Positions 37,045 to 49,796 of a stretch of DNA of 64,000 bases are shown piece by piece. How positions within the stretch are numbered: position 1 is the stretch's first letter; each line of letters opens with the position of its first letter. The stretch comes from Karalla daura (taxonomy: Eukaryota > Chordata > Actinopteri > Chaetodontiformes > Leiognathidae): the NCBI GenBank assembly GCA_029224185.1, contig CM055193.1, positions 13,267,169-13,331,168 on the forward strand, written 5' to 3'. The notes below the pieces were generated by a model that saw only the letters and a program-made list of their open reading frames with translations, made no database searches and was not told where the DNA came from. The position numbers were made by a program, and so were the translations under genes.

Positions 37045-38355
37045 GAAAGACATTCAAATTAATTTAAAAATGTACAGGATGAATAACAAAGTCAAAATAT
37101 CTCATTGTCAAATTTTTCCAAAACAAAACAAAACAAAACAAAAAAATGACTCGTTCATTTTAACTTAAAAACCATAGGGCATTATTCACCATACTGAACA
37201 GTTTCTGGGACAGCTAAAACTGACACAGCATTTTTAACACTGCATTATTTTTTATGTACAATTTTGAATTGACCTCTGCCAAAAAAAAGTGTATATTACA
37301 TCTCATCGTAATGTGACACAGTAGTCAAAATCTTTGGTTTGCAGTTAAAGTTTTTCTCTTTTCCAGAACACATAAAAACTTAAAAAAAAAAAAAGTACAA
37401 ACCACCCGTCTGTGTCTATAGACTCTCTACGATTGTCAGGAATGAGTCTGTTTGACCTTCATGGATAGCAGCTGAACACCACAAATTGCACTATGTCTTT
37501 GGATTATTCATGAAAGGTCGCCACAGACTCTGCCTCACAGATGATCACCTTTACAATAGACGCGCCAAGTGGCAAAGAGGTCAAACAAAGTATCACATTA
37601 AGGAGAAGATTGAAACTTCATGTTAAAGTCATTGCAGGTTGGATGTGTTTAGCTGGACTGGGACGGTTAGTGTGGGCGTGAGGAGGAACCCATGCTGATC
37701 ATATTTAGCTGATTCTCTGAAGTTCAGGGACTCTTGGACAACACAAGCAGGTTTGACAGTCATTTCAGTGTAACGAAACGGCCACTGATGAATGGGCGCC
37801 ACCAAAATATTCTTTTGGCATGTTAGAAAAAAAAAATCTGGGAGGATTAAAAGGTTGACTCGGGATATAATCAAATTTACGTCCTGTAAAATGAGCTGGT
37901 GGGGAAGTGGACTGGAAGGATTTTGGCAGTGACAGAGCTATTCCAGGGAACTGTGCACATCCATACTCTAAAATGGGATTTCCATTTTGAGTCACGCCGT
38001 CCCCATTCATCTTTCTGCTGCCTTTTTGCATTTCTACACGTGCCTCCACACAACGTCCTTGCCACGAGGTGGGGACAAGGGTTTCATTCAGTCAGAACAC
38101 ACTGCTTTGTATTCTGTTCTCTCACCTCCATTTCAGGGTCTTTTGTCTGCCAAATCGTGTGTCGAAACACTTTTTTTTCTTTTGTTTGTTTGTTAGTTTG
38201 TTTCAAGTGAAGGCTCTTCACATCGCCTTCTTTTTGAGCAGCCAAATTTTGCCGCTTGGCTTTGGCTGAGAGCTCGGCAGATCGGGGGTAATTTTAGTGA
38301 CAGGGAGAGCTTTGGTGGCATTGTGTTCGTAGTATCTTGGCTCCAGTCGTGGTGG

Positions 38356-40579
38356 CTAGTGGCCGCCTCCGCTTCTGGACTCCCCGGTCACCCAGTCAAT
38401 GATGATAAATGACAAACTCATGACCATGAAGATGAAGCCCAGCAAGGCAAAGCAAGCGGCCTGAAAGAGCGGAAGGAGAGACAACATCTGGATCAGGAAA
38501 ACAAATTCTAAAAGATGGGAAGATAATTTCATTTTGTTGTGGTGGTAGTAGTGTTTTTAATATGTGAACAAACTGAATTGTACCTGAATCTTGGGTCTGG
38601 ACATTAAAGGTTCCTGCTCTTCAGGAACTATCCGGAGATAGAAAATTCCGGGAAGGATGAAGATGAGACTGGGGGCAGATGTGGCTCCTGGAGTTTGAGA
38701 ATAGAGAAGACGGTTACAGAGGAAGAGGAAGTGACTGGTTTGCAGTCTGTCTGTTCACACTATCGCAAACCATCCTGCCTGTGTGAACATACCAATGAGG
38801 CCAAAGATGTCGCGGATGGAGGGCACGAAGATGACCAGCAGGTTGACCAAGAAGATGAGACAAAAAGCGATGCCGATGTGCACGACCCAGCGGAAAGGCT
38901 TGTCGGGGAAGAGGATCTGGAGCACAGCCCTGCGGATCTGTGGAAGGGAGGAAGGAAGGAAAGAGGGAGAGTCATTAAAGAAGCTATAAAAACATAAAAG
39001 CAGTGCTATCCTGTTTTATTTGTTCCGCTGATAAGGATGTGAAAGAGCACCTGCTGACAATAAAGCTGAGCGGAGCTCCCTTTTACATTAACTGGTAGGA
39101 ACTACTGGACATAGGAACTGACTGGCATTTATTGTTGTCACCAGGTATATGCAAATAACCTGCTCTCTGGTATGTTAGATATGAGATGTTCTGCTTGATA
39201 CCGAGGCAATGCTTTCTGCTCCCTGCATGGTGTGTCACAGAGATATTGAGGTTTGACGTATGGGAAATATGCTTCTTTGCCCTCTCAGCCCCAGATAAGA
39301 AAATCAACTTATCAATTCACTGCAACACTAAGTAACCATCAGTATAGCAAACACTATACAAGATACACAGGCAGAATGACACAACAGAAGTTACAAAATA
39401 CTGTATTCATTACTCAAGTATATCATGTGTATATCCTTGAGCAACAGACCAGCAGATGATAGCATTAGCTTACACACAGTTAGCACCCAGCTTCAACAGG
39501 GAACTGTCAGACTCACCATCTGACATCCACACAAAGAAATTAAGCACGGAAGTACAGGTGAATGTTGTAAAAAGGCAAAGAATATCACAAGCCGCCGGAT
39601 AACGTTCACATCATGGCTTTTTACACACAGATGTGGTGCATTCAATAGTGTTGGAACTGCTAATGGTGTGTGGGACATATGAAAACTTATAGAGGAACAA
39701 GCTGTTACTAAATGGAACTTGGTTCAGTGAATACATTAACAACACATCGACATTGTGGGCTTTCGAGAGGCACATTGAGCCTCTGTCAAGTAGTCTGGGG
39801 GTTGCGTGAGGTATGTTGATGTTAATATGTGGCTGAATGACAATGTTGACAGAGGTCAGGGAAGATGAATCGTTTCCAGGTTCCATTATGTTCGTATGCC
39901 CACAAATTAAGACTTTTTTGTTTGACAGTGACATTTAGAGCACGTGGAGCGAGCCTCGGACCATCTGCTTCCACTAGGGGACGTTATTCATAATAATGTG
40001 CACTGACTTTCACACAATGACGTGTTGTTGTCTTGTGGAGCAGAAAGTTGGATTTAGGGACATCTGTTGGTCAGACTTGACATTGCAACTAGATAGGTAG
40101 GAAAAGCTCCGTTGGCTGCTATGCGGAAGAGGATTAGGGCCACGTGTGTGTGTGTGTGTGTGTTCTTGTGAGTGTAGTTTTCTAACTTTCAGGTCAGACT
40201 TCTGGATTACTCTAAAAGTAAAAGTCCTTTCTTGGAAATTTGTAGTTTTTCATCTTGACCTCATCAAATATGGTCTGAATCTCAAGAGAACTTTGATTTT
40301 CTAAGAATGATGTCCTTTCTTGGAAAAAATTGCAATCTGATTTATTAATCTGGATCATGTCTGATATGTCTACATACCAAAACGACCAAAATGTTCCTTA
40401 TCTTGTATATATGTTTCCTCTCTCATTTTGTTGGTGAGAGAGTGTTGCGCATACAGTGATAAATGTCTACAAATGCTCAAAATGTGCAACAAATTTAGGA
40501 TTAGTTAACCAACTGACTAAACTCCTAACAGCCACGTTTTACCACTCTCTACACACGGTAGTGAATCTTATCGCAGCCT

Positions 40580-40663
<84 letters not shown>

Positions 40664-43600
40664 TCAAGCACAGTATACATTTATTGATCGTGAAACACAA
40701 AACCTCCTATCTACAGGACTTTCTGATTGCTGGATTCCAATAGGGACACTAATGCTTAGTCAGTCTTGTTAACATAAAATAAAGATGGTATAAACTGTGT
40801 TTTATGTTCTAGGTAACCTTGACAAATAGCATTTTACAAGAAAATGAATTCTTTTTAGTTTTCTTAAAAAGGTAGTTTTACAGTTAGGGGTTTTCAGTTT
40901 CAGCCACTGCTGTGTTCCTCTTTCTCCTTCGAGTGCCTAATGGGAACAAACTTTCTCGGTAAAGTCACACTGAAGTTTATTAATATTCATGCCTTACAGA
41001 AAACTGTGCCACTCTTGAGTGGTTTTGTGGTTTGCCCATGCAGAAGGAGCAAGGAGTGCCAATAACTACCAAACATTTTTTTATATCATTATATTCTCAC
41101 TGAACCAGTATGAAAGTTGTCCTTACTGGGAAAAGAACCACGGGAACGGTGAGGGTGACGGCAACCAGGACAGCGAGACGCACACACAGCACCAGGACGT
41201 CCAGGGGATCCACTTTGTTGTAGGTGTGCAAGAGCTCAGACTCAACAGCGCCTACGTACAGACGGGCAGACAGGGTTTAATATGCACCTCTCGGGTTGTA
41301 GACTCTCTCCATACAAATGGCTCATCCAATTTAGGACAAGGTGACTTTCGGGCGTGAGACGTAAAGAGAGCCTTACCGTAAAAGGTGAGGTAGCCGAAAA
41401 GAGCCGTGAGCAGGTACATGATGAACATGGCCATGATGGAGATGTTGGCCACATTCTGCATGCGTTTCTTGGTGGCACTAGAAGAATGACAAACGATACG
41501 GTTTACTAAACATGTGAAGGTGAGATAAAGAACTAGAGTCGCTGCATACCACAACTCCAGTTGTGCACAACAGCATGTCATGTGAGAACAATTTAGCTGG
41601 AACATCGAGAGAGACGATTGCCCACTGGTATGTTGAGACAAAAAAAAATTCTGATTCAGTGATCCAGTTCCATGTCTATCAGGACATAATATTGTGTGAC
41701 GTTATGATAAAGTGTTCTGTTGTGATTACCCCTTTACAGATTACTGAAGGTAACTACTACGGTTACATAGTTTCTATTTTTTCATCTTTTTATGTGATAC
41801 TTTTTACCGTACTCTCCCCCCTCCACTTGAACGTGTACACGCAACCCTTAACAGAGGCACATTTAGATTTTGTCAAAGGACTGACTCACTCTCGTAGCTC
41901 GGTGTAGATGGGCAGCACCTCTGGGTGGCAGACAAAGGCGAAGGCCAGGATGGGGATGGTGTACACCGTCTGCAGGACAAACACGCCGAAAGGTCAGCAA
42001 GCCGACCAAACGCTGCTGGGAAAAGCCTGGGCAGCATTTTTAAATCCATCCGTCGACACAGTGTAATGCTTGTTTTATATCCTGCAGCCCGACCGCTGCT
42101 GTTGACACAACACGCCCTCATGCTGTTGACAGAACACGCTTTAGCGCGCAACATGTGGCGCTGGATCCACTGGGCTAAACCAGTTGGAAATATACAGCTG
42201 ACGGTTTGGGGGAACTGGAGGACTCAGGGTGCACGTGTTTTCCCCGCTAACCTGAGAGTTGATGGTGAACATTCGGGCTTCGCAGAAGTGGTCGGTCTCG
42301 TTCATGGCGTGGTAGTGGTGGTCGTGGTCGTGGACGTGGTCGTGTTCGTGGACGTGATCGGCGAGGGACAGGTTGTGATGGCTTTCGTCTTCCAGCGGAC
42401 AGTGGATGTTGAATCTCTTGTAGATCACCTAGGAGAGACAGCACCGAATGGTTGCTCGAAGATAAATATTTAACAGAGAAACGGTTGGAGGCACATGGGT
42501 GTGTGTTTGCTGGCTCGCTGGTGGAGACTTACCGAAATGAGGAAGAACACCATGCAGGAGAGGGAGAAACCACTGGTGTAGCCCAGGTAACCTGTAGTAG
42601 TGACAAAAAAAGATGATGGAGCATGATTAACAATCCAAGTCAGATTTTGGAAGAGGTGATAATTGTGATGCCAGTGCAGACATGACAGTAAACAGAACGA
42701 AAAAGAGGAAGTAGAGACACGATGGAGGAGAGTGAAAATAAAAGAAGGAAAAATAAAACTGTGATGACGGAGTGACAAAACATACCAAGTTGTTTCATGA
42801 GTGCAAGAGGAAGGATGATGAGAGCGCTAACAATGATGATCAAGTAGTTTCCATTCAAGTACCACTCTCTGAGAGACAGCCAGACAAACAGATGAAACGT
42901 GTCAGGGAGTCACAAAAATAAATAAACAAACAACAACAACAACAAAATAACTACGCAACTCATTGTGGGGACGTCACCTTGACACTCACCCCGTGTTTTC
43001 GTGTTTACTCAGGAAGGCCTGGATAACCAGCGGAAGCTCCGACTTTACAATGAAGAGATAACTTGACATCGCTGGAAAGAAGAGGCGGCAGGTTAATGTG
43101 GTTTACTCTTATCCCATCAAGCGCAGACGCGGTCACTCAAAGACGTCAGACGGAGCAAGATCGGGCGCTGCATGACAATACCTCCAATGTTGTGTACCGT
43201 GATGATGCACGCGGCCAGCATTTTCCCTGGGTGGCCGAAAGCCCGGTTTCCAAGCTGCTCGTAAGCTCGGATGCCTGAGGAGGGAAAAAACACACACATA
43301 AACATCATTAACATAGAAGAATGAGTTATGAAGGCAGGGGGGCTATGGGTTTATTAGGATTTGTTCAGTCCATCTCTGGCTTACCGACGACTCCGGCGCT
43401 CTTCAGCAGGAGGTGAATTGAATATGCGGACAGAATCGCAATGCAGATCAGCAGCATTCTGCAACACAAATAACACATCCCAATGAAGATCTGTCAGAAG
43501 ACTGAACTTGTGAGAAAAATTACGTGAGAGAAATGTTGCGGCAAATCGGCCCAAGTTCCCTTCCCCTTAGAGTCAAAATGGTGCTTGTGCTCTTGTCCAA

Positions 43601-45286
43601 AACGCAGAGAAGCTACGTCTCGGAAACGTCGGTAAGAAGGACATTTTTTTAGTGTTTTATTGTTGTTTTTACGGTCTCACACACACAAATGAGTTTCACT
43701 TTGAGAGTGTAGATCTCTGGCCCTCCCCCCACCCCGCTCAGCCACATTGCACTGGACTGATCCAGGCAGACGTGTCTTGGATCTGATCACTGGGGGCTAT
43801 TTTTAAACACTCAAATCTGATTTAGCAAGACTGCGTGTGTATGAGCTCTAATGTACACTCTGACAGATCAGGCCGTGTACAGCGGCTACAACCACAGGTC
43901 TTACTAGCAGAGAGACGGAAACACTCATTACTCAAGCAAAGAGCCCATCCCCCAACAGTGGCGTAAAACCACTTGTACCTGTTCAAGCACACACACACAC
44001 TCACTGACGCACACGTGTGCTGTGTGCCATGCTCTTAACCTTATCCGGCCCCTCTATTAGAATCTATCTATTGACACAAACTTTATTGCAGTTGGGACTC
44101 TACTGTTGACCTCAACCACGATTCCAACCATAAACTCTTATTACCTCCTATTTATTTATAGAGCAACATCAAGGAGGGTATACACAGCTAATAGACAGTA
44201 ACTACTATTTATATAACATAAACAGTACAGCGTTATACCCGCAAAGATGTGAAATGTTAATAAATGGAGATATATGTTATGTAAGAGCTACGTAAATGTA
44301 CCAGAATGAAGGGGGTTTGCTTTTAGGAGAAGCCATTAGGAACCGGTGAGAACTAGCCGAAATGACTTCAGTTGGCAAAAATCTTGTCAGTCTACAAGTC
44401 GTAAACTAACACACACACACACATGCGGGACAGACAGCTCCTCTCTATTCTTGTAACCCCAAGGGGTGTACATATTTGGCCTTGCCCTGATACTAAACTA
44501 TAAATCTGAGGGGGGGTGGGGGTGACATGAATATAGTGTCGTCCCAATTGAACAGGAAGGGAGGGAATTACAAGTTGAGACACCGTCCTCTGAGCAAAAC
44601 ACATTAATGTACCCACACACACGCACGCACACACACACACACACACACACAATCCGTTGAGGAACAGAGTTTTTAGCCAAGATAGTGTGTTTGGCATGCT
44701 CACTCACATAAAGAGAATGATTCCGGTGTTGGACATTGCAAAAGCCAATCCCAGAATTCCACTGCCCATTATGGCGTTACTGAGGTTAAAGATGGACATG
44801 CCAAATGAAGTCTTTCCCACAAACTGCAGGGGAGAAAACAACAGAGAATGTCACAAAGACAAGTCAATCCACCGGCAAACGTGAATCACACCAGCAGAAT
44901 GCACTGAATCTCATTTGTCTACAGCGAGTCAATCCCGCCTCGACATGTGCAGACGTATGGCTGATCTGAAGCACTCACATCTGTGAAGTGTGTTTCTTTC
45001 TTGGCGCCGGGTTTATGTGGGAGAAACTCCTCATGTTCAGCCATGGACTCCAGCCCATCAAACCTGCAATGGAAAAAAAAAAACATTTAATGGTTTGAGA
45101 GGGGAACCTGGAAAAACACAAACACAGGCGCAGAGAGCTTTTGGCCTTCTAGCGGATACATTTAGGGGTAATAAAGAGTTGAAACAACATTTTTAAGGCC
45201 TTGAGCTGGACACATTTGCTGTAATCTGTTGTGGATCATTCTTACCCATCTTCCCTGCTGTGTCCATTTATCTTCTGAAGCTCCAT
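38356..45286 (-). CDS. slc38a5: sodium-coupled neutral amino acid transporter, SNAT5/SNAT3 type, complete
   Basis: This is a system N transporter exchanging glutamine, histidine and asparagine with sodium for protons at the plasma membrane. Exons in transcript order: 45286-45246, 45063-44979, 44823-44708, 43458-43385, 43274-43182, 43071-42990, 42868-42786, 42591-42533, 42428-42252, 41969-41890, 41477-41377, 41251-41127, 38937-38793, 38687-38584, 38460-38356; 489 aa. Helix 1 carries SFGMSIFNLSNAIMGSGILG. Further signature segments are GIRAYEQLGNRAFG, GYLGYTSGFSLSCMVFF, FAFVCHPEVLPIYTEL, GYLTFYG and IIIDWVTG near the end. An extracellular loop has two N-glycosylation sequons (NLS near 230, NET near 254) and an unusual histidine-rich stretch at 236-251. 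SLC38A5 is preferred over its close paralogue SLC38A3 because was, tspyl2 and apex2 are neighbours, as on human Xp11. Confidence 0.9.
38938..41126 (-). other. slc38a5 intron with (CTTT)n microsatellite
   Basis: This is a 2.2-kb intron between the VVLFP exon and the IRRAVLQ exon. It contains a GT run at about 40145-40161 and a clean CTTT array. No other feature is recognised. Confidence 0.5.
40580..40665. repeat. (CTTT)n microsatellite, about 21 units
   Basis: An uninterrupted TTTC/CTTT tetranucleotide array of about 85 bp inside an slc38a5 intron. On the slc38a5 transcript it reads as a polypurine GAAA run. Confidence 0.97.
43459..44707 (-). other. slc38a5 intron between the first two membrane-helix exons
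   Basis: The intron holds a CA microsatellite at about 44620-44651 and a stretch near 44060-44280 that looks like an old AT-rich interspersed insertion. No exon is seen in it. Confidence 0.4.
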
Positions 45287-48200
45287 TGTGAGAGACGTTA
45301 CAGACTGACTTCTCCTGGATTGAAGGGGGCTTTTTTTTCAATGTATATGTGGCTGGAAGTAAAAAAGAAAAAAAACAATCAATATCGACACCATCCCTCA
45401 CTCACAAAATCTGCAGACTGCAAAACTTGCCCCTCGTTTATGTGCAGAGACGGTCTGATGTCAGCTGGTACAGCTTTTACACAACAAACACATTCCAACA
45501 AGCGTAATGCAGTGACCTTGCCAACTTTCCATTATTTGAGAGGAGAACTGCGAGCAGGCTGACCTCAGCATGGGTCTTCAACAGTTTTATTCTCGTATGC
45601 ATCACCTTCTGGGGCTTCCAACATGCTGATGGAGGTCTGTGATGCATTTACGTAAGGCTTTTATGAGTTGGATGGAAGCCATTGTAATGCAACGTTAGCC
45701 TAGGAGACAATAGGGTTGTGATACCTGTGGCTTTTTTCAAGGTGAAAACACTTGCACAATAGAAAACCTTGAGAAGCGGTGAAAGTAACTGGTGTAATCT
45801 AACAGAAAACGCTATGTGGCTTCCAAAGGGCAGACCTATTTATAAAGTCTTGAGACACGCACACCACTGTAATTTTTCTTCTTGCCAAAGACAACAAGAA
45901 TGTTGCTTTTTATGTCCTTTTTTTTCTTCTCTCTGGTCAATACAAAAATCCTCTGGCACTGCTTCATTTTAAAGGTCTCCTCCCTTCTTCAGATATGAGG
46001 ATTAAATTGGGGGAAGAAAAAAAAACCCAGCGGTCGCACATCAATTTGGTGGTTCACGAAGTACGAAACGACGAAAAGAGGACACGTTTACGTGGGACAC
46101 GAGTGCGTCTAAAGCTTGTGTGACATGTAAGACTGTTGTCAGAGGACTTGAGTCTCTAATCTGCTGCGGGCCACACAAAGCTGGCATGGATGAACTCTGG
46201 GAACGAGCGTAGGTCTGCGCTCCTGCCACGGGGTCATGGGATACTTCCCTCGCCCGAGGGTCAGGCTCCTCTCAGGATTTTCACGTCTGACCCCCAAGAA
46301 CTCACTCGCACTACATTGTGCCATTCCTTAGGAGTTTTACACTCCTTTTTCGTATATTCCTACGCTCATTGTTGAACAGGCCCGTTGATACACAATAATC
46401 CACACTGCGTGGAGGCTGATAACTGCGGGACACTGAGATAAACAAAGAGCTCCTGTGTAAACTGTGTGATTTAGGCTAAATACAGAGTAGCTGATAAACT
46501 GCACAACGACCTCAGGTCAAGTCTGGTTCAAGGAACTTTTTTTTCTACTTACCCTGTGTCTATCTGTATCAAAATCCAACCTGTTGCTTCTGGCTTTCTC
46601 CTGATAAAGGCTTATCTGCCCTACACATGTTCCTCTTCATATGTTCATATGTGTCTTAGAATTTACCAATGCCTGGTGTGCATCAACATGCCTGGCCTGA
46701 CCTGGGTCAGCATGATCCACGTATGCAAACCCATCTGTCCATGAGGCTGTTTTCACACACAACTTCCGTATACAACACTGTTCACTCATTCAGATCTTTC
46801 ACTTGACTGTGTGGCCTGACTGTGTTTCCCTGACAGAATTTACACCACAACCCAATGACTTTCCCATGACCCCTTTGCTCTTTCTTGCACAATCTGTGAA
46901 ACGTAGACCGAGTGTGAGAAACATGTTATCATTTCACTTTCAGGTTCACTCAAATCGTCAAACCTCTCGTGCTGGGAAAGACATTTTACCCACCGAGTTA
47001 CTTTGCATGTTCATGGAGGCAAAGAAACTTGACAAACCTGGTTTACTAGTCTTCAACTTAAAACGTTTTTTCTCTTTCCCAGTAACTGTAAAACCAACTG
47101 CTAAACTGTAAAAGCAGTTAAAGAGAGGGGGAAAAAGTAATAAAAAATCAAACAAAGTTCTACCACTTTCCATCTATTTATACAGTTGCCTCTCAAAACA
47201 ATACCCCATGCCTTCCACAATGAGCTGCAACAAGAGAGACTATTTAAGCCTTACATTCAGTGGTCCACATGATAATCTTTTCAGTTAATCAGGTTTATGG
47301 TGTCAAATACAGCAGATATTATTGTATCTTTATTATACAGCACGGTACACCACATGGCTTTTGTCTGACGCAAGACCAGCGCACTATTGACTGTCAGCCT
47401 CAGCCCATCCCTTTCTTTTTCTTAACATCCAACACACAAGGACACACTCACAGGCACATTTTAAAGCAACTTACCCAGATGGTCGAGGACAAGGTTATAT
47501 TTCTTCCCTTTGTATTGATAGAATAAGTCCTCGCACGAGTTGACTCAGTTTTTCTTCCTCCAATGTTTATATTTAGCTTTGTTCTTAGGAGTCCCTCCAA
47601 AGCTCCTTGTAGTGAAGAGAGGAGAGAGTGAGAGGGATTAGAGGCTGGGAGGGAGTAAGCAGGAAGTGGGAACACCCATTTTTAACCCTTTGTTGAACCG
47701 GTTACAGGTAGAATCCCAGCTGTGCGGAGACTGGAAGGACCCTCACACCAGGAGGCTTCACTGGAGAGGTGTCGACACCAGTGTGGGGACAAAAGAAATG
47801 CCTTGGCTGCACTTTTCTGAAACAGTCCGCAGACCATGGACACAGGTAATCCCTGGAAGCCGTCCAATCAACAGGGCTACTGCTGCTCATACTCAGGCCT
47901 AATTACCATGTCATTACAGACCATGGTGGCTGAAGGGGGGTGGAATGGAGATCATCTGTGGGGGGTTTTGTTACAGCATGGGCGGACACTCAGTTAACAG
48001 TTTGCATCCTGCTGGAAGTCACAGTGATGGTAATTAGCTTAGGAGATAAGTTCTTTTTTAAGATTGCTCACATGTGATTGTGCTTAGGAGTGGAAACATT
48101 ATGCACGCTCTGAACTTGTGCTCATGTGCTCGATCCAAAGCAAATGGTAAGACCCGGTTATGGTGTTGTGAGAACTGTCACACAATAGGAGTAATGAAAC

Positions 48201-49680
48201 CGCCATGCAGTCTCTTCAGTTCACCAAATCTGCTTTCAGTTGGCTGATAAAGTACAACAGAGATATGAGCTCTGTCTGTACACCCCAGAAACACCCCCTT
48301 TCTCTTTATCTCTCCAGGGCACAAAATGAGAAGCCACATTTCGAAAGAACTGATCTGGTTGCAGAGGGTGCTGATGACATTTTTTTTCAATACTACTACA
48401 ATTGTTTGTAACGCTGAATCGATTGACAGTTGTCTCAGTCAACTTAGTCAAAATCTACTTTCTCTTTCATTTTATGATGAAAAGATTTAATGAGTTTAAT
48501 GAGTTGAACAAACGATCCATGAAAGATCCATGAAGCTACTAAATTACAAACTGAAGGAAGACACAGCTCACCAGTGTGCAGTTTCACAGAGACATTCAGT
48601 CTCCATCATACCACACAGTTGAACATTTCATGTTATTTTTGCAACAAACTCTTGTGACAGCATTTGGCGCCAAGGTGATCTCCAGTTTCAGCGACTTATT
48701 TAAAATTACACCTTTATACTCTGATGACTGCCAGCCAGTCGCACTAACGACAGACTAGATGAGAGCACAAATACACTTTGAGATGAAACTAAAAGTAGAA
48801 AGCAGCTGACAACAAGGTCCTTATCCTTCTTCTACTCGCTAATTTAGTCTACGTTGTACCAGTACAGATAACAGGTTTTTTAGGCAGTCTCCCCCCACAC
48901 ACGCATGAATGGGAGCTTGTGTCGTGGCCCACATGCTAGAGCAGCCGGCGTGGACAGGCCTCGAGGCCGTCGCCTGTTACTCACCTCTCTAGTTTCAGTC
49001 AGAGAAAGAGATGTCTTGGGTCTAGCTTGGAAGAGGCTGAAAGTTTGATCTCCTTGGCTGGTTTAAAAAAGAAAATCAACTTTTCATAGAGCCGGAGGCT
49101 TCTTCTCAGCTGTAGGAGGAGGGAAGAAACGTAGAGGAAGAAGGGCAATTGCGCGCAGAAACATCCTGCCAAGCCACTCCCAGCTCCTCCAGCTCACAGT
49201 ACACCGAGAGCTGTAACTTTGTGAACAACTCCTATTGTACACATGCAGAACATCTGCATGGACTCCTATGATTTACTCTAGGAGCAATTTAGAATATGCC
49301 AACAGTGTTTCTGATGGCATCTATGTCACAATGTTACTGTGCAGCTGGTGGTGGTAATAAAATGGGTTGCTAGGAAAGAGTTTATTTTTATTTTGTCTTG
49401 GCGGGTCAGCCTTGAGCCATTAGTTCACTACCATCGCCATCTAGTGGGGAAGAACACTGAGGCCACTAGCCAACACATGGTGGTCAACACTGACTTCAGT
49501 TTCTGTGAGTATGTTCATCAGGAAAAAAAACAACAAAACATCAAATAACTTTCACAGTTTACTGATTCACCAAATACTCCCTAAAATGGACTCAATTAAT
49601 GTGAAACATTCATTTAAAAAATGCACATTTCAGAGTAAAAACGTGGTTTTGAAGGCCAAGAGACATAGACCAAAGTAATA
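45287..49680 (-). other. slc38a5 5' noncoding region and apex2 downstream spacer
   Basis: The slc38a5 ATG exon probably follows one or more untranslated exons. On the minus strand, donor-like sequences occur at 47480-47472 (CTGG|GTAAGTTGC) and 48985-48980 (AGAG|AGGTGAGTAAC). Either could end a 5' leader exon, with the start near 49100-49200. These are predictions from splice motifs only. The rest contains no coding signal. A CTCF-like motif lies at 49434-49447. Confidence 0.35.
49434..49447 (-). promoter_or_regulatory. candidate CTCF site
   Basis: On the minus strand the sequence is CCACTAGATGGCGA, matching the CTCF core CCASYAGRKGGCR, with the last consensus base differing. It lies between slc38a5 and apex2. 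Confidence 0.4.
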
Positions 49681-49691
49681 AAAAATTAGTT

Positions 49692-49697
49692 TTTATT
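49692..49697 (-). terminator. apex2 poly(A) signal
   Basis: AATAAA on the minus strand about 100 bases after the apex2 stop at 49797-49799. Confidence 0.6.
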
Positions 49698-49796
49698 CTT
49701 CTCTACAAAAATAAACACAAGGAATGAGATATCAGTAAATCCATCTAGAAGCTGGTTTAACAACAACAACAACACCTGTTCCCAGCAGTTCAGGCG

